Source: Lacrimispora sp. 210928-DFI.3.58
Lineage (GTDB): Bacteria > Bacillota > Clostridia > Lachnospirales > Lachnospiraceae
DNA length: 64,000 nucleotides
Direction: 5' to 3'
NCBI RefSeq assembly: GCF_020554865.1
Contig: NZ_JAJCIC010000002.1
Span: 62,001 to 126,000 of the forward strand
Part shown: in pieces, positions 46,181 to 54,896 of the stretch
Numbering within the stretch: position 1 is the stretch's first letter
Layout of the letters: each line of letters starts with the position of its first letter
The notes under the pieces: model-generated
Told to the model about the DNA's origin: nothing
What the model saw: only the letters and a program-made list of their open reading frames with translations
Databases searched by the model: none
Program-made: the position numbers and the translations under genes

Positions 46181-47731
46181 TTAGGACTGATACTTTTTCC
46201 GGAATACAGAAGGGCTCATCCCTGTTTCCGCGGAAAATACTCTCACAAAATATTCCACGCTGTTGTATCCCACTGCCTCACTGATCTCCCGAAGCTTTCT
46301 GTGGGAGCCCCGCAGAAGCAGCTTTGCATGGTGGATACGAAGGTTTTTCAGGTAGGAGGAAAAGGAGGTTCCTACCTTTTTGTTAAACAGGGTGCTGAAA
46401 TATTTCTCGCTGAAGCCTGCCTTGGAAGCCACCTCATAGAGAGTCAGATCCTGCTTATAGTAGTGGTCATTGATATAATCCAGGGCAACCTGGATCTCAT
46501 CAGGAAAGTGGAATTGGTAATGGGACTGGAGATAACGCTTCATGTCATTTAAAAAATTCACTGTCCAGATGCATACCTCCTTGCTGGAAGCGATACCGGA
46601 TATCTCCTGAAACAGGTCAGTGGTATAAATGTAATCCGAATCCTCCAGCTGGTGGACCAGCGCTGCCGCTATGTGGTACGCCAGATACAGCGCCTGCCTC
46701 TTTGCCTCCTCTTCGTCTGCCCGCTGCATGACAGCCAGAAGCCTGGACTTTTCCTCTTCATAACCCATCCCGTCCCCTGACTTCAGGGCCTGGATCAGTT
46801 TCTTATACTCCCCCTCCTTTGCCCAGGCATCCTCCAGCGGAAAGTGGATGTATTCCTCCTCTGAAAAGAGGCTCCGGGATTTCATCACATATTTCATGGT
46901 AAGGTTCATATTGGCCTCTCCCAGACGCATTTCAAATTCCTCTGCACCGTGAGCCAGACGGCTCACCGCCCCTGTCATGTCCACATTCATATAATTCTTC
47001 CATGACCGCAGCAGGCGGGTACAAAGCCGCAGAACCGCGAGAAAGCCCTCTTCCCCCTCCTTCTCCTCATAAACCATTACAAGGCCCGTATCATTTGCAG
47101 GCACCAAAAGGCCATGCCTTGCGATCTGCGGAAGCTGGTCCGCCAGATTCAAAAGACCAGGGAAAAAGGTCTTCTGAAAGTCACTTCCAAAGCTCTTTAC
47201 AATGCGCTGATACTCCTGTATGGAAAAGAAGGCCACATAATATGTTTCTGGAAGCCCTGCCTCTGACGGTTCGATCTGTCCGCGAAGGAGGCCTGCCAAA
47301 AGCTGCTTTTTATCCTCCTCCTTCAACCGTTCCCCGTCACCGGCCCTTCCGCACTCCCTCAGGCGGTCCTTCATGGCCTTTAAGTGCTTCTTAAGCAGCT
47401 CCTCGCTGATCTCCCGCTTCAGGCAGTAATCATAAATACCCATTTTAAAAGCCTGACGCACATAGGGGAAATCATTGTAGGCGCTTAAGACAAGGATCTC
47501 CGGCTGGAGCCTGCGCTCCTTTACATGACTGATCAGTGCAAGTCCGTCCACTACAGGCATCTGTATGTCCGTGATCAGTATGTCTATCCTGCATTTGTCC
47601 ATCCACTCCAGTGCCTCCCTGCCGTTGGCCGCACAGGCCACCAGGTTCAGCTCCTGCCCCTCCCAGTCAATCATAGAATGGAGCATCATCCTCACAATGG
47701 ATTCATCGTCCACGATCAGTACATTGTACAT
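46181..47731 (-). CDS. YesN-type response regulator, AraC-like output
   Basis: A 516-residue response regulator. The receiver domain (about residues 1-120) starts LIVDDESIVRMML, has the phosphoacceptor Asp in CRIDILITDIQMP and the Lys in LKREIS. A long middle region of about 280 residues follows, and an AraC-type double helix-turn-helix ends the protein (LTLYEVASKAGFSEKYFSTL and EISEAVGYNSVEYFVRVF). ATG 47731 lies inside the end of the kinase gene. It should activate the adjacent transporter and glycosidase genes when phosphorylated by the partner kinase. Confidence 0.93.
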   Translation of the reverse strand: MYNVLIVDDESIVRMMLHSMIDWEGQELNLVACAANGREALEWMDKCRIDILITDIQMPVVDGLALISHVKERRLQPEILVLSAYNDFPYVRQAFKMGIYDYCLKREISEELLKKHLKAMKDRLRECGRAGDGERLKEEDKKQLLAGLLRGQIEPSEAGLPETYYVAFFSIQEYQRIVKSFGSDFQKTFFPGLLNLADQLPQIARHGLLVPANDTGLVMVYEEKEGEEGFLAVLRLCTRLLRSWKNYMNVDMTGAVSRLAHGAEEFEMRLGEANMNLTMKYVMKSRSLFSEEEYIHFPLEDAWAKEGEYKKLIQALKSGDGMGYEEEKSRLLAVMQRADEEEAKRQALYLAYHIAAALVHQLEDSDYIYTTDLFQEISGIASSKEVCIWTVNFLNDMKRYLQSHYQFHFPDEIQVALDYINDHYYKQDLTLYEVASKAGFSEKYFSTLFNKKVGTSFSSYLKNLRIHHAKLLLRGSHRKLREISEAVGYNSVEYFVRVFSAETGMSPSVFRKKYQS

Positions 47732-49547
47732 CGTCCTTATTCCCTGTCCTTTCTCCCTTTTCCGTCCGCGTCTCTGTGCTGCCGCCCGCATTATCCTCCG
47801 GCCTTATGACCGGCAGGATCAGCCGCACTGCCGTAAAGCTTCCGGGCTCTGACTGGATATCCACCCCGTATTGCGGACCAAAATTCAGCTTAATGCGCCT
47901 GTCTGTATTGCTGACTCCGATGGTCCTCCGTCCTTTCGGCTTTCCAGGCTCTGTGAGGATCCTGGCGATCTGTTCCCTATCCATGCCCTTTCCGTTGTCT
48001 CTGACCTCCAACACCAGCCTGTCCTCCTCTATTCTTCCATTGATCACGATAAGGCCCAGCTTCTCCTCCAGCCCGTCAAAGCCATGAGTAATGCTGTTCT
48101 CCACAATGGGCTGCAGGATCAGCTTCGGCACCTTGCACATAAGGGCTTCTTCACTGATATGGATATCCACTTCAAAGCTGTCCATATAGCGGAACTGCAT
48201 GATATAGATATAGCTGTCCAGCACCGATTTCTCGTCTGACAGCCGGTAAAAGCCGCCGTCCCGGTTAAGGATCGCTGCCAGGATATTTTCCAGCGCATCC
48301 ACCATATCCCTCATGCCGTCAAAGTGAGCGGAGATCGCCATGAATTTCAGCGTGTTTAAGGTATTCATGAGAAAATGGGGGTTCATCTGGGACTGGAGGG
48401 CGTGGAGCTCTTCCTGATACTTTTCTTTCTCCGCGTGCTCCTTTTCCAGTATCAGCTGCCTGATCTGGCCTACCATGCTGTTAAAAATGGAGATCATACT
48501 GGCAATGTCCTCCTGCCTGCACATATCCACCCGCACGTCCAGATTATGGCGTTCTACCTCCTTCATTCCCTCCGTAAGGCCTCCCAGAGGCACCAGAAGG
48601 CGGTCCATATACCATCTGAAATATACAATGAACAGCAGGACCACGCCAAAGATCACGATCAGGCTCACAAGAGAAAACAGGCCGAACTGCCCCAGCATTT
48701 CCCACTGGTCCACCAGGCTTACCACATATCTGCCGGACTTCGGGATCTCTCTGGCAATATAACGGATACCGCCCCAGGATACCTGGATCTCCTCTGCTTT
48801 GCTCTCCCTCAGCTTTTCCATCACCTGCTCCGGCACGATCTGTCCATTAAACTCTCCCGGCAGGGAGACGCCGTACTGATTTACCACATATATCTGCCCG
48901 ATACCGCCGCTCCTGTTATATTTTTTCAGGGTATCCGGTATCTTGGAGAGCTTATAGAGGGCAACACACTCGATCTCAGGCATATCCTCCGGCACAAAGG
49001 CTGCCACCAGCATAGCCTCCTGGGAGGAACGTATCCGGTAGAAATAATCCTTGTCCTCCAACGTGCAGTATACCTGCCCCGGCTGCTTAAGAGCTGCCTG
49101 ATACCAGGCTTTCTCCCTCAATTCCTCCTGGGAGTAGCGCATCTGCCAGCGGGGGATGACGGCCGTCTTGTCCTTCCGGTAGATCTGGATATCAAGGAGG
49201 CTGTATTCCGGGGCGGCCAGAAGATGGAACATGGTATCAAGCTGCTTTAAGGCCTCCTTTTCCTGCTCCCCGCCGTTCTGCTTTGCCGCTTCCCTTATGG
49301 TGGTTCCCCCGTTCATGTTTACCACATGGGACAGCGCAATGGAGGTGCTGCGTATTTCGTCCTCGTAAAGCGCAAGCACCGAATTTTGGGCCACTGCCAC
49401 GGAGTCCATGGCGGCGCTGTAGATATACCGGCTTGCCACAACAAAGGCGATCCCCAGCACGATCATGACAGGAAATACGATCATCCAGATATAGCTGGTG
49501 ACCACATCCCTCACCAGGCTGCTTTTAAATACCTTTTTCATTCCCAT
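47703..49547 (-). CDS. YesM-type sensor histidine kinase
   Basis: A 614-residue membrane kinase. A first helix (about residues 15-37) and a second (about 285-310; LFSLVSLIVIFGVVLLFIVY) flank an outer sensor of about 245 residues, followed by HAMP, a His_kinase domain with the phosphorylated His in LQSQMNPHFLMNTLNTLKF and a HATPase domain (PIVENSITHGFD, DNGKGMD). It overlaps the response regulator by 29 bases. The start is unusual: the ATG follows directly on the T-tract of a hairpin (49550-49577) with no clear ribosome site. Confidence 0.92.
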   Translation of the reverse strand: MGMKKVFKSSLVRDVVTSYIWMIVFPVMIVLGIAFVVASRYIYSAAMDSVAVAQNSVLALYEDEIRSTSIALSHVVNMNGGTTIREAAKQNGGEQEKEALKQLDTMFHLLAAPEYSLLDIQIYRKDKTAVIPRWQMRYSQEELREKAWYQAALKQPGQVYCTLEDKDYFYRIRSSQEAMLVAAFVPEDMPEIECVALYKLSKIPDTLKKYNRSGGIGQIYVVNQYGVSLPGEFNGQIVPEQVMEKLRESKAEEIQVSWGGIRYIAREIPKSGRYVVSLVDQWEMLGQFGLFSLVSLIVIFGVVLLFIVYFRWYMDRLLVPLGGLTEGMKEVERHNLDVRVDMCRQEDIASMISIFNSMVGQIRQLILEKEHAEKEKYQEELHALQSQMNPHFLMNTLNTLKFMAISAHFDGMRDMVDALENILAAILNRDGGFYRLSDEKSVLDSYIYIMQFRYMDSFEVDIHISEEALMCKVPKLILQPIVENSITHGFDGLEEKLGLIVINGRIEEDRLVLEVRDNGKGMDREQIARILTEPGKPKGRRTIGVSNTDRRIKLNFGPQYGVDIQSEPGSFTAVRLILPVIRPEDNAGGSTETRTEKGERTGNKDDVQCTDRGR

Positions 49548-49549
49548 AG

Positions 49550-49577
49550 AAAAGAGCTGTTCCAGACGGAACAGCTC
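49550..49577 (-). terminator. Terminator-like hairpin abutting the kinase start
   Basis: On the minus strand GAGCTGTTCC (49568-49577) pairs perfectly with GGAACAGCTC (49554-49563), loop 4, followed by TTTTCT. It ends the DUF5722 gene unit, and its last bases touch the kinase ATG at 49547. Confidence 0.75.
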
Positions 49578-49665
49578 ACCCTCCTCTTATGCTTCCGCCC
49601 ATCCATCCCGGCGGCGTTTACTTTTCCAGACCCTTTTATAATATTATTGCATTTTCAGGAGAAAG

Positions 49666-51396
49666 TCAATTTTCCAGACTTCTCCACTTAAAGTTTGGCA
49701 CCACGTCGGACCATTTCTTGATCCCAATGATCTCCTTTGCAAACTCCGAGGCCTCCAATGTGGCATTCTTTTTGTCAATATCCCGGAATACCTGCCATAT
49801 CTTCTTTCTCTTCGTGGCAACGATCAGGTTGGGCTGGTTCATGTCGCACTCCCAGAGGCCAAAGCTTAAGCCCGTATTCACCTCGGCCGGAGCGTCCACC
49901 TGGCGGCTCACGGTGTAGGCGTCAATGTAGGGATTGCTGTCCACGATATAGTAGGAATACGCATAGGCTGCTGCCTGGATCTCCGGCACGCTGCCTCTTG
50001 TAGCGCTTGTGGAGGTAAAGCCCTGCTCTGTCAGGATGATGTGCCGCACATGGCCGGAGGGCGCCCGGAAGGCCTCCTGGCAGAAGTAATCTGTCAGCAC
50101 ATTCAGGTTGGCAAAATTGATGACCGGCGAGTTCACATCGTCTGTCACAAGCCCAGTGGCCCTGTCATCCCAGAACTCCGGCTCAGAGAGAGGATGGGGA
50201 TAGGGATGATATGCCAGGCCCCAGTCCATCTGCCCCTCCACATTGGCAATGGAGTTAAAGGTATCCACAATATCCTTGCCCTTGTAGTTCAGGCCATTGT
50301 CCTGGTTCTCATAGGGAAGCCCCCACCAATAAGCCAGGGAGAAATACACCCTGTCATTGGCACTGGTGCTCTTGATCGCCGTATAGAAAATGCGGAAGGC
50401 CTTCTGATAGGCTCTCACATAGCTTGCCACATCCGTCACACCCATATAGTTCCACACCTGGCAGTTGATCTCATTTCCAATGATCCAGTTGGACACCTTT
50501 CCGTAGGAGGAATTTTCCCCGCTGTAATGCTCTGCCAGGAAGGAGGCAATGGCCCTGGTCTGCTCAAATCCAGCCTCTGTGGCCCCGTTGAACATGTAGT
50601 AATAGGCCGTGGACTCCTTCTGCGTTCCCGGATAAATGAGGTCCGGCGTATTGGGATTCCAGTCGTTGAGAATGATGGCTGTCACCGTCATCCCCTTGTT
50701 TGACAGGGCGCTGATGGTCTTGTCATAGGCATCCATCACCGCCTTGTTAAAATGATAGATTTTTCCGTCATACTCATACTCAATGCCGGTTCCCATGATC
50801 TGGGAAAACGCAATGTTGGTAGTCACATGCTTTACCCCCAGGTCGAAGGCATCGCTCAACATGTCGATCTCGATGTTGAGGCCCTTCTTTGTCAGAGGAT
50901 CCTTAAACTCCGCTGTGTTTTTTGCCACCGCCTCCGGATTGGTGATATAGCGCGGCTCGCTGATCTCCCGGAAATGTGTGCCGTCATATGCAGCCAGCAC
51001 GAACCGGCTGTAAAGGCGGTCCCGGGAGGTTCCTCTATTGAGCGCTGCCGTGATGGTTCCTCCGCCTCCGGCAGCTGCCTGACCAATATAATCCTTTCTG
51101 CTGCCGATCTCCTCCTCATAGGGCTTTAACTCAAACACATAGACCTTCCCGTCCGTACCTGTTCCATCGCCGCTGCTTGAAAAGCTGACCGCGATATTAT
51201 TTTTATCCGCTGTGATCACACAGGAGGAGATCCATCCCTGAAGATTGATGGCAGGGGCTGCCTCCTGTTCTTCTGCTGCCTGGGCTCGTGCATCGGCTGA
51301 CGCATCCGCCAATGCCGTTCCTGGGCCCGCCAGTGCCATACCACAGGCCAGCACAGCAGCCAGTATCCACATTTTTCCTGTTTTAACCATTTTCAA
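49666..51396 (-). CDS. Secreted glycosidase-like protein, DUF5722 type
   Basis: A 576-residue exported protein. The signal peptide is the first ~30 residues (ILAAVLACGMALAGPGTALA). An N-terminal beta region of about 130 residues precedes a barrel-like domain. Within it NWIIGNEIN and ILTEQGFT have the spacing and context of the acid/base and nucleophile Glu of clan A glycosidases, which is how DUF5722 proteins are thought to work. HPYPHP and WGLPYEN are further active-site-like stretches. It probably attacks a glycan outside the cell and feeds the downstream ABC/GH2 system. No wall anchor is visible. Confidence 0.75.
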   Translation of the reverse strand: MKMVKTGKMWILAAVLACGMALAGPGTALADASADARAQAAEEQEAAPAINLQGWISSCVITADKNNIAVSFSSSGDGTGTDGKVYVFELKPYEEEIGSRKDYIGQAAAGGGGTITAALNRGTSRDRLYSRFVLAAYDGTHFREISEPRYITNPEAVAKNTAEFKDPLTKKGLNIEIDMLSDAFDLGVKHVTTNIAFSQIMGTGIEYEYDGKIYHFNKAVMDAYDKTISALSNKGMTVTAIILNDWNPNTPDLIYPGTQKESTAYYYMFNGATEAGFEQTRAIASFLAEHYSGENSSYGKVSNWIIGNEINCQVWNYMGVTDVASYVRAYQKAFRIFYTAIKSTSANDRVYFSLAYWWGLPYENQDNGLNYKGKDIVDTFNSIANVEGQMDWGLAYHPYPHPLSEPEFWDDRATGLVTDDVNSPVINFANLNVLTDYFCQEAFRAPSGHVRHIILTEQGFTSTSATRGSVPEIQAAAYAYSYYIVDSNPYIDAYTVSRQVDAPAEVNTGLSFGLWECDMNQPNLIVATKRKKIWQVFRDIDKKNATLEASEFAKEIIGIKKWSDVVPNFKWRSLEN

Positions 51397-51589
51397 TCAC
51401 GTTCCTTTCTGTCAAACACTATAACTGCCTATACACGATACATCTTACAAAAACAGGACTTAGGATTCAATAACGTTTTTATTACATGTCTCTTAAAATA
51501 TATGTACGGAATAAAATGGGAATTCTTGATTTTATGAAAGGGTTCTGATAGAGTAGAATGAGATTTACATGAGAGGGAGCTTCTATTTT

Positions 51590-52636
51590 ATGAAGAATAA
51601 ACGGATATTTGCATTCGATTTTATACGTGTCCTTGCCATGATCATGATCGTGGTGTTTCATTACAATGCATACTGCATTGATTTTTCAGTACAGTCAGAG
51701 CCTGTTTTGTTTATCCAATATGCCAATGGGACAATGGGCCATATCGGCGTCTCCCTGTTTTTTATCCTTTCAGGGGCCTCCCTCATGTACTCCTATGGCA
51801 GAAAGCTGGAGCTTAAAACCTATTTCAAAAAACGCTTTCTGTCCATTTATCCCTTGTATTGGATCACCTATGCTGCTTTTTTCACCCATTTTTATATTAT
51901 CAACCGCTTCCCCATGCAGATTTCCAGGAAGACTCTCCTGCTCACCCTTTTTGGAATGGATGGATACCTGTATTACAAGATCCCGAATTATTACCTTGTG
52001 GGGGAATGGTTTGTGGGCTGCATCGTCATCCTCTATCTGCTGTTCCCGCTGCTGCGCCGGTGTGTGCTGAAGGCTCCTGTGGCCACTGCTGTTGTCACGG
52101 CAGTGCTTTACATACCTTATCTGGCCTTCTATCCCTTGCAGATGGAGGAACAGCGGTTCTTCCTGTCGCGGATCCCGGAGCTTTTGTTTGGAATGTATAT
52201 GGTGGCCTATGGGTACAGGGCCTGCGGGGCACTGGCGGGCAGCCCCCGCCCTATCAGCTGGAAAGCCGGCCTTCCAGCCTTGGCAGCCTTCCTGTACATC
52301 CTTTTCGTTCCGGTACAACTGCCCCAGCTTTATCTCATCATGTGGACAGGCGCATCCGGCTTTGTGGCCCTGGCGTGGATCTCCCAGTTTCTGGAATTTC
52401 CATGGCTCACCAAACCCTTTCAGACCGTCTCCGCCTGCTCCTTTGCCATTTTCCTGGTGCACCATGTGCTCATGTCGCGGTTCATCGTGCCTGTGAGCGG
52501 AATGAACCTGGACTTCTGGCAGAACCATATACTGTTTTTCAAATATTTTATCTTTACCTGTGTCACAGGCTTTCTTTTCTATTTCCTGTCACAGATAGGC
52601 GTAAAGCTGCTGTCGCCTCTGTTAGACCGCCTCTGA
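51590..52636 (+). CDS. Membrane acyltransferase, family 3 (OafA-like)
   Basis: A 348-residue integral membrane acyltransferase of the type that O-acetylates polysaccharides or peptidoglycan. It opens FAFDFIRVLAMIMIVVFHYN, where the RVLA...HY segment carries the conserved Arg and catalytic His. About ten helices follow, with GVSLFFILSGASLMYSY typical of the family. ATG 51590 has GAGGGAG about 11 bases upstream; ATG 51569 is an alternative. A modest promoter (TTGATT 51526-51531, 17 bp, TAGAGT) precedes it. No polysaccharide genes adjoin, so the target is unknown. Confidence 0.85.
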   Translation: MKNKRIFAFDFIRVLAMIMIVVFHYNAYCIDFSVQSEPVLFIQYANGTMGHIGVSLFFILSGASLMYSYGRKLELKTYFKKRFLSIYPLYWITYAAFFTHFYIINRFPMQISRKTLLLTLFGMDGYLYYKIPNYYLVGEWFVGCIVILYLLFPLLRRCVLKAPVATAVVTAVLYIPYLAFYPLQMEEQRFFLSRIPELLFGMYMVAYGYRACGALAGSPRPISWKAGLPALAAFLYILFVPVQLPQLYLIMWTGASGFVALAWISQFLEFPWLTKPFQTVSACSFAIFLVHHVLMSRFIVPVSGMNLDFWQNHILFFKYFIFTCVTGFLFYFLSQIGVKLLSPLLDRL

Positions 52637-52663
52637 TCCGTTGTGCTGCCATGTCCATTTTCA

Positions 52664-52703
52664 AACGAATGGCGCAGATGAAAATTCAGGCAAGTCATTC
52701 GTT
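52664..52703. terminator. Weak inverted repeat between convergent genes
   Basis: AACGAATG (52664-52671) pairs with CATTCGTT (52696-52703) across a 24-base loop. It has no T-run; it may or may not end the acyltransferase or RpiR transcripts. Confidence 0.3.
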
Positions 52704-52725
52704 GAAGCATAAACGTTTCAGTACA

Positions 52726-53580
52726 CTAGCAGAGCTTCTCCATAACGGACGCCGAGGTCCTCTCATTGTTTACACAGCAGGTCTCGAAATACCGCCTGTA
52801 GTATTCCGTATACAGCAGGTCGATCAAAAACAGCTGGCTGATCTCTGCTGAGGAGGAGCCCGCCTGCAGGGGGCTCTCATTGGCTCCGCATAAAAGCACC
52901 AGGTCCGCGTAGGCAGTCAGCGGTGATTTCACAAAGCGGGTCACACAGATAATATCCGCCCCTGCTGCCTTTGCCAGCTGAGCCACGTGAATGGTATCCT
53001 TTGTTGCCCCTGAGTAGGAAAATATCACCGCAGCTTCCCCCTTGGTCATGGTGGAGGCCATCATGGCCTGCATATGGGAATCGCTTACACAGTACACCTT
53101 TGGCTCGATCTTCAGGAACTTGTCTGCCGCCTTCATGGCTGTGGACATACTGGTTCCCACGCCGTAAAAGCAGATCCTCTTTGCCCTGTAAAAGCACTCG
53201 ATGACCCTGCTGAAATTTTCTTCTTTTAACAGGGAATGTGTCTCCTTCAGGGCATTGATGTTGGAATTTAGTACCTTCTGGGCCACCAGTCCAAAGTCAT
53301 CCTCCAGGCCAATATTTCCCTCCATCTGTCCAAATCCCTGTTTTCCTTCGTGCATACTGAGGGAGAGCATCATTTTAAATTCCTGATAACCCTTACAGTT
53401 CATCGTCTTGCAGAAACGGAAAACGCTGGTATCTCCCACGCCGCAGATCTCGGCAAGCTCTGTGATGGACTTGAACAGTACCTCTTTTGGACTCGCCAAA
53501 ATGTAATCTGCTACCTTCTTTTCCGCCTTTGTAAATTGGTTATATTCCCCACGGATCTTTACTAAAAAATCCTCTGCCAT
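52726..53580 (-). CDS. RpiR/MurR family regulator with SIS domain
   Basis: A 284-residue regulator. The N-terminal helix-turn-helix (about residues 1-77) includes SITELAEICGVGDTSVFRFC, and the sugar isomerase (SIS) domain (about 120-250) includes FYGVGTSMSTAMKAADKFL and IFSYSGATKDTIHVA. Such proteins sense sugar phosphates. ATG 53580 follows AGGAGGAAGG. It is alone on its transcript as far as can be seen, and its target genes are not obvious; no phosphosugar gene adjoins. Confidence 0.88.
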   Translation of the reverse strand: MAEDFLVKIRGEYNQFTKAEKKVADYILASPKEVLFKSITELAEICGVGDTSVFRFCKTMNCKGYQEFKMMLSLSMHEGKQGFGQMEGNIGLEDDFGLVAQKVLNSNINALKETHSLLKEENFSRVIECFYRAKRICFYGVGTSMSTAMKAADKFLKIEPKVYCVSDSHMQAMMASTMTKGEAAVIFSYSGATKDTIHVAQLAKAAGADIICVTRFVKSPLTAYADLVLLCGANESPLQAGSSSAEISQLFLIDLLYTEYYRRYFETCCVNNERTSASVMEKLC

Positions 53581-53667
53581 TCGGTCCTTCCTCCTGTCAT
53601 AGGATGAATTTCTCGCATCATCCCCACCTAATTATAGAGAAAAAAAATGCATTCCGCAAGTCTTCTT

Positions 53668-54537
53668 CTACCGGTACACCTTCTTCAATGTGAATCCTCT
53701 TCCTCTCACCTCATTGATCTGATTGATCACCATAAAGGCCTCCGGGTCCTCATCCAGCACCAGGCCGTTAAGCCTTGGCAGGTCTCTTTTGGATATGACT
53801 GCCAGGATCATCTCCTGCTCCCTGTGAAGATAACCAGTCTCCATATGGAGAAGAGAGGTCCCGCAGTCCAGCCTTTCCCCGATAAGCCTGTTGATCTCCT
53901 CATACCTTGTGGTAACGATCTTGACCTGTATCTTGGCATTTCCCGCCACAAGCACCTTATCCAGTACCATTGTATATACAATGATCAGGAGAATGCCGTA
54001 CAGAATCGCATGGGAATCAGCCGCCAGCAGCTGAAGGGCCAGCACAATGCAGTCCATCAGGTAGATCGTCATGGAGACATTGATATTCCACTTCTTTTTC
54101 AGGATCAATGCCGGGATATCCATCCCGCCGGTGGAGGCCCCTGCCCTCATCACCACGCCAATGCCCGTTCCGATCAAAAGGCCGGCATACAGCACAGCCA
54201 CCAGCCGTTCCTCCATTACAAAGCCCGCCGTGCCTGTTCCCTCCAAAAGCCCCAGCATAAGGGGATATATGACCGTACTTAGCACAGTGGTCACTGCAAA
54301 CTGTTTTCCCAATATCCAGGCTCCCAGCAGGAACATCGTGATGTTAAACGCACTTACAAACACACTGATAGGGAGGCCTGTCATACGATTGATAAAAAGA
54401 GCAAGTCCTGTGGTGCCTCCTGTGATCAGTCCGTTAGGTACAATAAAAAGCACCACCGCTGCCGCATACATCAGATTTCCCACTATGATCTCCGTGAGCT
54501 GCACTGCCATCTTTCCCGCTGCTTTCTTATCCATCAT
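53668..54537 (-). CDS. YitT family membrane protein
   Basis: A 289-residue protein with about five to six N-terminal membrane helices (motifs GLITGGTTGLALFIN and GASTGGMDIPALI, the two YitT repeats) and a soluble C-terminal DUF2179 domain (about residues 215-285; IVTTRYEEINRLIGERLDCG). Function is not established for the family; transport has been suggested. The start at 54537 is one of two adjacent ATGs after AAAGGAAG. Its mRNA has a ~200-base leader with a small peptide gene ending inside a terminator (54581-54713). Confidence 0.85.
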   Translation of the reverse strand: MMDKKAAGKMAVQLTEIIVGNLMYAAAVVLFIVPNGLITGGTTGLALFINRMTGLPISVFVSAFNITMFLLGAWILGKQFAVTTVLSTVIYPLMLGLLEGTGTAGFVMEERLVAVLYAGLLIGTGIGVVMRAGASTGGMDIPALILKKKWNINVSMTIYLMDCIVLALQLLAADSHAILYGILLIIVYTMVLDKVLVAGNAKIQVKIVTTRYEEINRLIGERLDCGTSLLHMETGYLHREQEMILAVISKRDLPRLNGLVLDEDPEAFMVINQINEVRGRGFTLKKVYR

Positions 54538-54580
54538 TGCTTTTTCTTCCTTTCTTGCTTTATCAGAATAAAACGGGCAA

Positions 54581-54607
54581 CAAAAAAACGGCAGAATCAT
54601 CTGCCGT
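54581..54607 (-). terminator. Attenuator terminator upstream of the YitT gene
   Basis: On the minus strand ACGGCAGA (54600-54607) pairs perfectly with TCTGCCGT (54588-54595) across a 4-base loop, followed by seven T. It lies 44 bases before the YitT ATG, downstream of its promoter, so it must be overcome for expression. Confidence 0.8.
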
Positions 54608-54713
54608 TCTGTTCTCTGTGATATTGTCTGCCGCCATGCTGCCGGTGAACCTTCTTTTCCCCCGGCTCAAACAGCCAATGGCTCCCGCTTCCAAAGCTTC
54701 TGCTTCCAATCAT
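54597..54713 (-). CDS. Putative 38-residue leader peptide of the YitT gene
   Basis: A short frame begins ATG at 54711-54713, about 33 bases after the predicted transcription start, and ends with TGA at 54597-54599, exactly in the terminator loop. The product starts MIGSRSFGSGSHWLFEPGEK and ends REQNGR. It is rich in Arg, His, Gly and Ser. The ribosome site is weak (GCAGG about ten bases upstream). Three CGGCAG copies in the frame could each pair with the terminator's 3' arm. A ribosome on the last codons would block the hairpin. It may also be chance. Confidence 0.4.
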   Translation of the reverse strand: MIGSRSFGSGSHWLFEPGEKKVHRQHGGRQYHREQNGR

Positions 54714-54752
54714 AGTAAATGCCTGCTATTCTGTAAACTGCTATTCGTTTAC

Positions 54753-54781
54753 ATGGTAGCACGTTTTGGGGGAGCTGTCAA
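54753..54781 (-). promoter_or_regulatory. Promoter of the YitT leader transcript
   Basis: A consensus TTGACA (54776-54781), a 17-bp spacer and TACCAT (54753-54758) on the minus strand, after the tuf terminator. The predicted start near 54746 gives a leader of about 210 bases. Confidence 0.7.
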
Positions 54782-54823
54782 CCGGACAGGTTTTCCATAT
54801 TTAGCGCTCTCCGTACACAATAT

Positions 54824-54857
54824 CAGAAAAGCCCGGAAAACACTGGGCCTTCCGGGC
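54824..54857 (-). terminator. Terminator of the str operon (after tuf)
   Basis: GCCCGGAA (54850-54857 read on the minus strand) pairs with TTCCGGGC (54831-54838), followed by TTTTCTG. It is 40 bases past the tuf stop. Confidence 0.85.
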
Positions 54858-54896
54858 AATCTTATGCTTGAACAAAATATCCGTTCAGATATTTAA

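Noticed and set aside
48375..49250. 291-codon open frame antisense to the sensor kinase
   Set aside because: No ribosome site or recognisable domain; the kinase on the other strand is clearly coding.
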